Assembly: GCA_036654795.1 (NCBI GenBank) | Contig: JAVVRI010000110.1 | Location: 1 to 10,136, forward strand | Origin: JAVVRI01 sp036654795 | GTDB lineage: Bacteria; Bacteroidota; Bacteroidia; Bacteroidales; Tannerellaceae | Reading direction: 5' to 3' | DNA: 10,136 bases | Shown here: piece after piece, positions 6,192-10,136 of the stretch | Layout: each line of letters begins with the position of its first letter | How positions within the stretch are numbered: the first letter of the stretch is position 1 | Position numbers and translations under genes: made by a program | Notes under the pieces: model-generated | Seen by the model: only the letters and a program-made list of their open reading frames with translations | The model's database searches: none | Told to the model about the DNA's origin: nothing

Positions 6192-7373
6192 ATGTACGAA
6201 ACGAAACTCTCCGTCGTCATTGTAAACTATAACGTAAAGTTGTTGTTGGAGCAATGCCTTTGCTCTGTGCGTGCAGCGCTGAACGGTTTTGATGCGGAGG
6301 TATTTGTGGTGGACAACCATTCTACGGATGGTTCGGTGGAATATCTGCGCCCGCTTTTCCCGGAAGTTACTTTTATCGAGAATAAGGATAATCCTGGCTT
6401 TGCGGTAGCTAACAATCAGGCGATAGGTCTCTGTAAGGGGGAGTATGTGTTGTTGCTCAATCCGGATACGATTATTGGAGAAGAAAGCTTGCGGACTCTT
6501 TGTTATTTTATGGATGAACATTCAGAGAGTGGAGCTGTTGGTGTGAAGATGCTGGACGGTCACGGTGTGTTTCTGCCGGAAAGCAAGCGGAGTTTTCCTT
6601 CTCCATGGGTGTCGTTCTGCAAGCTGTTCGGGCTTTCGCGGTTGTTTCCTCAGTCGCGACGCTTCTCACGCTACAGTTTGCCCTATCTGAGTGCCGACCG
6701 CCAGCATAAGGTGGAGGTGCTTTCGGGTGCATTCATGCTTCTACGCCACGAGGCGTTGGATAAGATAGGCTTGCTGGACGAAGCTTTCTTTATGTATGGT
6801 GAGGACATAGACCTCTCATACCGCATGATAACGGGAGGATATAAAAACTATTATATTCCCGAACGCATCCTTCATTATAAAGGCGAGTCTACGAAGCAAA
6901 ACGACATGAAGTATATCAAAGCCTTCTATGGTTCGATGCTAATATTCTTTAAGAAGCATTATCCTCATTCGGGTTGGCTGATGACGTTCTTTATCCGGAT
7001 AGCTGTTTTGCTCAGCGCCACGGCGGGTTCTTTTTTTCGCTTCTTACGGGGTGGGGGAAAGGGAAGGGGAAGGAGCAAACATCTCCGCCTACTAGTGCTT
7101 TGTCGAGAAGAGCATTTTAAGATGATAGAGGCGGCCTGCCTTCAAAAAATGCCCGAACTAGAGTTTGTCAACCTCTGGGATCTGGATGAGGAGCGCGTGA
7201 TGGATGCTATCTGTCGCCGTAACCAGATGAAGAGCTTTAGCGATATTGCCTTTTATTATCCGGACGTCCGTTTCGACCAGATGTTGTTGTTGATGGACGC
7301 GATGCCTAATAAGAAAACGAATTATCATCTATATACCCAAATAAACGAGCGGCTCGTTTCGCCCGATAAATAA
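6192..7373 (+). CDS. Family 2 glycosyltransferase with C-terminal extension
   Basis: The 393-residue protein is a GT2-family, GT-A fold glycosyltransferase, of the type that moves a sugar from a nucleotide donor onto a growing surface polysaccharide or lipid-linked glycan. Visible motifs are LSVVIVNYN (6-14), VVDNHSTDGS (39-48), DNPGFAVANNQAI (66-78), the donor-binding LLLNPDT (87-93) and MYGEDIDLSYR (201-211). They resemble the rhamnosyltransferase-like WbbL group, but the sugar cannot be read. A hydrophobic segment at about 262-283 probably anchors it to the inner membrane. A basic Gly/Arg linker (286-296) leads to a C-terminal domain (about 297-393) that begins LRLLVLCREEHFKMIE and loosely resembles the Rossmann-like sensor domain of exopolysaccharide sugar transferases; that likeness is my inference. 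The linker is encoded by a T7 run and a G-quadruplex motif. The gene lies 27 bases after recR and one base before the GNAT gene. Confidence 0.92.
   Translation: MYETKLSVVIVNYNVKLLLEQCLCSVRAALNGFDAEVFVVDNHSTDGSVEYLRPLFPEVTFIENKDNPGFAVANNQAIGLCKGEYVLLLNPDTIIGEESLRTLCYFMDEHSESGAVGVKMLDGHGVFLPESKRSFPSPWVSFCKLFGLSRLFPQSRRFSRYSLPYLSADRQHKVEVLSGAFMLLRHEALDKIGLLDEAFFMYGEDIDLSYRMITGGYKNYYIPERILHYKGESTKQNDMKYIKAFYGSMLIFFKKHYPHSGWLMTFFIRIAVLLSATAGSFFRFLRGGGKGRGRSKHLRLLVLCREEHFKMIEAACLQKMPELEFVNLWDLDEERVMDAICRRNQMKSFSDIAFYYPDVRFDQMLLLMDAMPNKKTNYHLYTQINERLVSPDK
7031..7037 (+). other. Possible -1 frameshift slippery heptamer (T7)
   Basis: Seven consecutive T bases are phased as T TTT TTT relative to the glycosyltransferase frame (codons 280-282, TCT TTT TTT), matching the X XXY YYZ pattern of -1 slippery sites. 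A G-quadruplex motif starts 10 bases downstream. A -1 shift would reach TAA at 7118-7120 and give a protein of about 309 residues without the C-terminal domain. This is layout only; no conservation evidence is available. Confidence 0.25.
7048..7069 (+). other. G-quadruplex motif inside the glycosyltransferase gene
   Basis: Four runs of three or more G bases (4, 5, 3 and 4 long) are separated by one, three and two bases, satisfying the standard G3+N1-7 quadruplex pattern on the coding strand. They encode the RGGGKGRGR linker at residues 286-294. The motif would form in the mRNA or the non-template DNA strand. Whether it folds in the cell is unknown. Confidence 0.55.
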
Positions 7374-7374
7374 G

Positions 7375-7926
7375 ATGGCATTACTGGAAAATAAACGTAT
7401 TCGCCTCCGTGCCCTTGAGCCAGAGGATCTGGATTTACTCTATCGGTGGGAGAACGAGACGGAATGGTGGGGGGTAGGTAATACACTAGCTCCTTTCTCG
7501 CGTTATCTACTGAAGGAATATATAGCCTCGTCTCATCACGACATCTTCGAACTGAAGCAACTGCGCTTGATTGTGGAGTTGGTTGCCGACCGAACAGTTG
7601 TCGGGATGGTGGACTTGTATGACTTTGAGCCGCACCATCGGCGGGCGGGTGTGGGCATACTGATCGACTCGCAGTATCAAGGAAGTGGTTTGGGGTCTGA
7701 AGCACTGACCTTGCTTATGGATTATGCTTTTTCTTTTCTTCGCTTGCACCAGCTTTATGTGCATGTACCGGTACTGAATGAACCCAGCTATGCGTTGTTT
7801 GCTCGTTGCGGCTTTATCGTCACCGGGAAGTTTACGGATTGGCTAGCCACTCCTGAGGGGTATGTGGATGTATTCATGATGCAACGGATGAACGGCCGAC
7901 CGATTCTTGCCCCGGTCGTTAGTTGA
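7375..7926 (+). CDS. GNAT family N-acetyltransferase
   Basis: The 183-residue protein is a GNAT-fold acetyltransferase that transfers acetyl from acetyl-CoA to an amine, resembling the RimJ/RimL/SpeG group. It opens with IRLRALEPEDLDLLYRWENE (9-28), typical of that group. The acetyl-CoA loop (motif A) is visible as AGVGILIDSQYQGSGLGSEAL at 91-111, with Q102-GSGLG as the pyrophosphate-binding signature, and motif B as VPVLNEPSYALFARCGF at 131-147. The substrate (protein N-terminus, polyamine or other) cannot be told. It starts one base after the glycosyltransferase stop, so the two are very probably translationally coupled. The last 8 bases overlap the end of yqgE, which runs the other way. 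Confidence 0.92.
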   Translation: MALLENKRIRLRALEPEDLDLLYRWENETEWWGVGNTLAPFSRYLLKEYIASSHHDIFELKQLRLIVELVADRTVVGMVDLYDFEPHHRRAGVGILIDSQYQGSGLGSEALTLLMDYAFSFLRLHQLYVHVPVLNEPSYALFARCGFIVTGKFTDWLATPEGYVDVFMMQRMNGRPILAPVVS

Positions 7927-8512
7927 GGTAAGGATCCTTGGGATAGTTTGTCCATGTCTTATAAGAACTGCCCAATACTTCTAATGAGTGTTTCCAGAAG
8001 GATTCACCTTCGGCACTCATTACGTTGTTTTCAGCATGGCTTACTATCCATGAATTTTTTTCTATTTCGCCATTTAGCTGTCCCTTTGTCCAGCCGGAAT
8101 AACCAAGGAAGAACTTAATCTTTCCCTTTACAGAATGTCCGTTCAGTATATATCGCTTCATTGCTTCAAAATCCCCGTCAAAATACAAATCTTCTTTTAG
8201 CTTCATAGCTCCCGGAATAATCAACTCGCCTAGCGAGTGCATAAAGAACAGTCGGTTGGCGCATACCGGTCCACCTAAATATATCGGTATGTCCGGCAGC
8301 TCTTTTAGCTCGGGGAAGAAGGTGTTTACCAATAGGTCGGTCTTTTTGTTTAGCACCAATCCCATTGAGCCATCTTTTGTATGTTCTATTAATAGCACAA
8401 CACCACGTTGGAAATAGACGTCTTGAAGAAAAGGTTCTGAAATAAGAATGCTGCCCTGTGCAGGTAACAGGTCATTATGAGTTATTTTAAAGATATTGTT
8501 GTATTGTGCCAT
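7919..8512 (-). CDS. yqgE: YqgE/AlgH family protein (UPF0301)
   Basis: The 197-residue protein is a full-length member of the YqgE/AlgH family, a widespread small cytoplasmic alpha/beta protein whose biochemical role is not settled. Matching segments are LLPAQGSILISEPFLQD (15-31), where the family has PGxLLIAxP; FQRGVVLLIEHTKDGSMGLVLNK (34-56); YLGGPV (78-83); and GYSGWTKGQLNGEI (137-150), the strongest signature, followed by SWI. The ATG at 8512 fits the family; no Shine-Dalgarno is seen and the leader is A/T-rich. A weak -7-like TTAATTTG lies on the minus strand at 8579-8572. The gene follows the aminotransferase terminator and so is probably transcribed on its own. It converges with the GNAT gene, with an 8-base overlap of the coding ends and no terminator between them. 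Confidence 0.95.
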   Translation of the reverse strand: MAQYNNIFKITHNDLLPAQGSILISEPFLQDVYFQRGVVLLIEHTKDGSMGLVLNKKTDLLVNTFFPELKELPDIPIYLGGPVCANRLFFMHSLGELIIPGAMKLKEDLYFDGDFEAMKRYILNGHSVKGKIKFFLGYSGWTKGQLNGEIEKNSWIVSHAENNVMSAEGESFWKHSLEVLGSSYKTWTNYPKDPYLN

Positions 8513-8580
8513 GATTGATATATGCTGATTAAAAATAACAGCGACAATATATGGCTTTTTATGATAAGTAACAAATTAAT

Positions 8581-8622
8581 AGCCCGGCAATTATGTTAAT
8601 AAGTTAAAAACATTGCCGGGCT
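8581..8622 (-). terminator. Hairpin terminator after the aminotransferase gene
   Basis: AGCCCGGCAAT (8581-8591) and ATTGCCGGGCT (8612-8622) are perfect 11-base complements around a 20-base A/T-rich loop. The hairpin begins about 8 bases after the aminotransferase stop. On the minus strand it is followed by the T-rich ATTAATTTGTTA rather than a pure T-run. It separates the aminotransferase from yqgE. Confidence 0.75.
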
Positions 8623-8630
8623 GTTGTTAA

Positions 8631-9944
8631 TTATCCTAGATGGTTTTCGCGGAACAACTTCAATCGTTCTTCTAGTAAAGCATATTGATGGTCTTTAATA
8701 AAGGAGGTGCAAGCACGAAGTCCTTCTTGTTTGCTTCCGGTTGTGCTGAGCGAGATTGCACTGACGCCGTAATAAATAAGTTCCTCCATCAACTCGCCTC
8801 CCGTCATGCCCGGGTAACCAATGGTGAAGTAAAAACCGTCGCCAATTAATTCGTCCAAATCGTGGTCGTACACGATGGTGAAGCCGTAGTCAGTAAATAT
8901 CTTTTTCAGTTTGGCGGCACGGCGTCCATATTCACTCACTTCAGAAACAAAGTCGAACGAGCCGTCTGTTGCGGCTTTAAACATGGCTGCCAAGGCAAAC
9001 TGTGCCGAGTGGCTGGTGCCAGAAGAGAGTGCGTAAAGCACGCGGTGGATATAAACGGAGCCGAATGTCCCTCCGCCGTATCGTTGTGTCAGCCCGGGGT
9101 AAGTACGGTGATAGAGTTTGTTGGAAATGGCTGTTACCCCGATGCGCTGTCCAGCATAGCTAAAAGCTTTCGAGCCGGATATCTGCAGAATATAATTATC
9201 TGTATAGCGAGCTACGCTGGCTTGATAAGGTGCTTCGAACGGCTTTCCCAGTTTCTTGCGGAAATCCATTGCGAAATAGGCCAGGTCTTCTATCACAATT
9301 GTGTCGTAGGTATTGGCCATTTCGCCAATTATTTTCAGTTCTTCTTCCGTCAGGCAGAACCAGGCGGGGTTATTGGGGTTCGAATAGATCAAAGCCGCTA
9401 TATTTCCTTTGGACAGATATTCTTTCAGTATGGCGCGCAGCTTGTCACCACGATATTCGTAGACGTCGAACGACTCATACTTATAGTCCATCACTACGAT
9501 TTGTTGTTTCTGTACCGGAAAACCTGGATCTATAAAAAGGATTGTGTCCTTTCCAGGGGTACATTGCCCGCTAACGAGGAACGAAGCGTATGTCCCCTGC
9601 ATGGAGCCGGTCACGGGTACGCATCCTTCTGGCGCTACGTCTATGTTTATAAAAGCTTTAATAAAACGCGATGCTTCTGTTTTTACCTCTGGCGCGCCGT
9701 TAATATTCGGATAAACGGAAGCGATGCCGCTTTTAAGGGCGGCAATTTCTGCATCCACCCCTACTTGGGCTGCTTTTAGTCCGGGCACACCCATTTCCAT
9801 GTGGATAAATTCCGTTTTTGTTTCTTTTTCCAGTTGCGTTGAAATGGCAACCACTTCGCGTATAGTCGCTTTCCCAAAGTCGGGTAGTCCGTAGCCATCT
9901 ATTATCTGTCTGGCCTTTTGATAATCTACAGGTGTATTCTTCAT
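8631..9944 (-). CDS. PLP-dependent class I/II aminotransferase
   Basis: The 437-residue cytoplasmic protein has the fold type I aminotransferase layout. Landmarks are VYPNINGAPEVKTEASRF (77-94), the cofactor-binding region PVTGSMQGTYASF (110-122), YSNPNNPAW (187-195) with Asn192 as the PLP-ring asparagine, VIEDLAY (217-223) with Asp220 pairing the pyridine nitrogen, ISGSKAFSYAGQRIG (255-269) with Lys259 as the Schiff-base lysine and Arg267 at the phosphate, and GLRACTSF (408-415) with Arg410 as the probable substrate carboxylate-binding arginine. The amino acid substrate is not readable. The start MKNTPVDYQKAR fits the family. On the minus strand AAGGAG directly abuts the ATG with no spacer, which is unusual. 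A -7-like TACTTTTG lies 24 bases upstream, and a hairpin terminator follows the stop. It is divergent from tRNA-Asp. Confidence 0.95.
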   Translation of the reverse strand: MKNTPVDYQKARQIIDGYGLPDFGKATIREVVAISTQLEKETKTEFIHMEMGVPGLKAAQVGVDAEIAALKSGIASVYPNINGAPEVKTEASRFIKAFINIDVAPEGCVPVTGSMQGTYASFLVSGQCTPGKDTILFIDPGFPVQKQQIVVMDYKYESFDVYEYRGDKLRAILKEYLSKGNIAALIYSNPNNPAWFCLTEEELKIIGEMANTYDTIVIEDLAYFAMDFRKKLGKPFEAPYQASVARYTDNYILQISGSKAFSYAGQRIGVTAISNKLYHRTYPGLTQRYGGGTFGSVYIHRVLYALSSGTSHSAQFALAAMFKAATDGSFDFVSEVSEYGRRAAKLKKIFTDYGFTIVYDHDLDELIGDGFYFTIGYPGMTGGELMEELIYYGVSAISLSTTGSKQEGLRACTSFIKDHQYALLEERLKLFRENHLG

Positions 9945-9967
9945 CTCCTTGTTATTAATATGATGGA

Positions 9968-9975
9968 CAAAAGTA
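9968..9975 (-). promoter_or_regulatory. -7 promoter element for the aminotransferase gene
   Basis: The minus strand reads TACTTTTG, matching TAnnTTTG, 24 bases upstream of the ATG. The nearest TTG (9993-9991) is only 15 bases further upstream instead of the usual 19-21, so the -33 part is weak. The leader would be under 20 bases. Confidence 0.45.
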
Positions 9976-10016
9976 AAAAAAATATCTCATCAACGTAATT
10001 ATTTTAGGCTAAACTA

Positions 10017-10046
10017 TTGCTATAATCAAAAAAACAATTACCTTTG
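10017..10046 (+). promoter_or_regulatory. Promoter of tRNA-Asp
   Basis: TTG (10017-10019), a 19-base spacer and TACCTTTG (10039-10046) match the Bacteroidetes promoter consensus well. Transcription would start near 10052, about 30 bases before the mature tRNA. Confidence 0.75.
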
Positions 10047-10082
10047 CACCGCAATCAAGAGAGATAGCAAGTGTTAGAAAAA

Positions 10083-10136
10083 GGTTTGGTAGTTCAGTTG
10101 GTTAGAATACATGCCTGTCACGCATGGGGTCGCGGG
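10083..10136 (+). tRNA. tRNA-Asp (anticodon GTC), 3' end cut by window
   Basis: The sequence folds as a tRNA up to the window edge: acceptor strand GGTTTGG (10083-10089), a D-arm with stem GTTC/GAAT and the loop AGTTGGTTA, and an anticodon stem CATGC/GCATG around CTGTCAC, so the anticodon at 10117-10119 is GTC (aspartate). The variable loop and the first strand of the T stem (GCGGG) follow. The T loop, the acceptor 3' strand and any encoded CCA lie outside the window. Confidence 0.95.

Noticed and set aside
7031..7037. The T7 run considered as a phase-variation tract
   Set aside because: Seven bases is short for a contingency tract, and the gene is in frame. The frameshift-site reading fits the phase and the downstream G-rich element better.
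8862..9779. A 305-codon open frame on the plus strand inside the aminotransferase gene
   Set aside because: The opposite strand encodes a complete aminotransferase with all catalytic residues. This frame has no domain and no promoter or ribosome binding site of note.

Overview
This window looks like chromosomal DNA from a member of the Bacteroidales, probably Bacteroides or a close relative. Several intergenic gaps carry the Bacteroidetes -7 promoter element TAnnTTTG, two of them with a TTG element 19-20 bases upstream. Shine-Dalgarno sequences are weak or absent before most starts. The proteins read as typical Bacteroidetes versions of their families. The genus is an inference. There is no phage, insertion sequence, CRISPR array or toxin-antitoxin module, and the genes look like an ordinary chromosomal backbone.

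Left half (1-5093), all on the minus strand. In transcription order: an OPT-family transporter (GTG start, 5093), a SpoIID/LytB-domain protein 12 bases behind it, an SSS-family sodium:solute symporter behind an 84-base gap with its own -7 element, and the first 46 codons of the GTPase EngB/YihA, cut by the window edge. OPT and SpoIID form a clear two-gene operon with a good promoter at 5133-5163. An oligopeptide-type transporter, a peptidoglycan-cleaving domain and a Na+ symporter side by side suggest uptake or recycling of cell-wall or peptide fragments. That role is inferred.

Middle (5094-5540) is a 447-base gap between divergent genes. It holds the OPT promoter, a 22-base-period array of palindromes (5267-5350) and a recR promoter (5418-5425).

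Right half. The plus strand carries recR, a family 2 glycosyltransferase and a GNAT acetyltransferase, spaced 27 and 1 bases apart and probably one transcription unit. It meets yqgE (minus strand) tail to tail, with the two coding regions overlapping by 8 bases. Upstream of yqgE, also on the minus strand, is a PLP-dependent aminotransferase ending in a strong hairpin terminator. A tRNA-Asp(GTC) gene with a well-formed promoter starts on the plus strand at 10083 and is cut by the window end.

No complete new system is visible. The points most worth following are the nested palindrome array, the signal-peptide-less SpoIID protein paired with an OPT transporter, and a T7 run followed by a G-quadruplex motif inside the glycosyltransferase gene, which has the layout of a -1 frameshift site.
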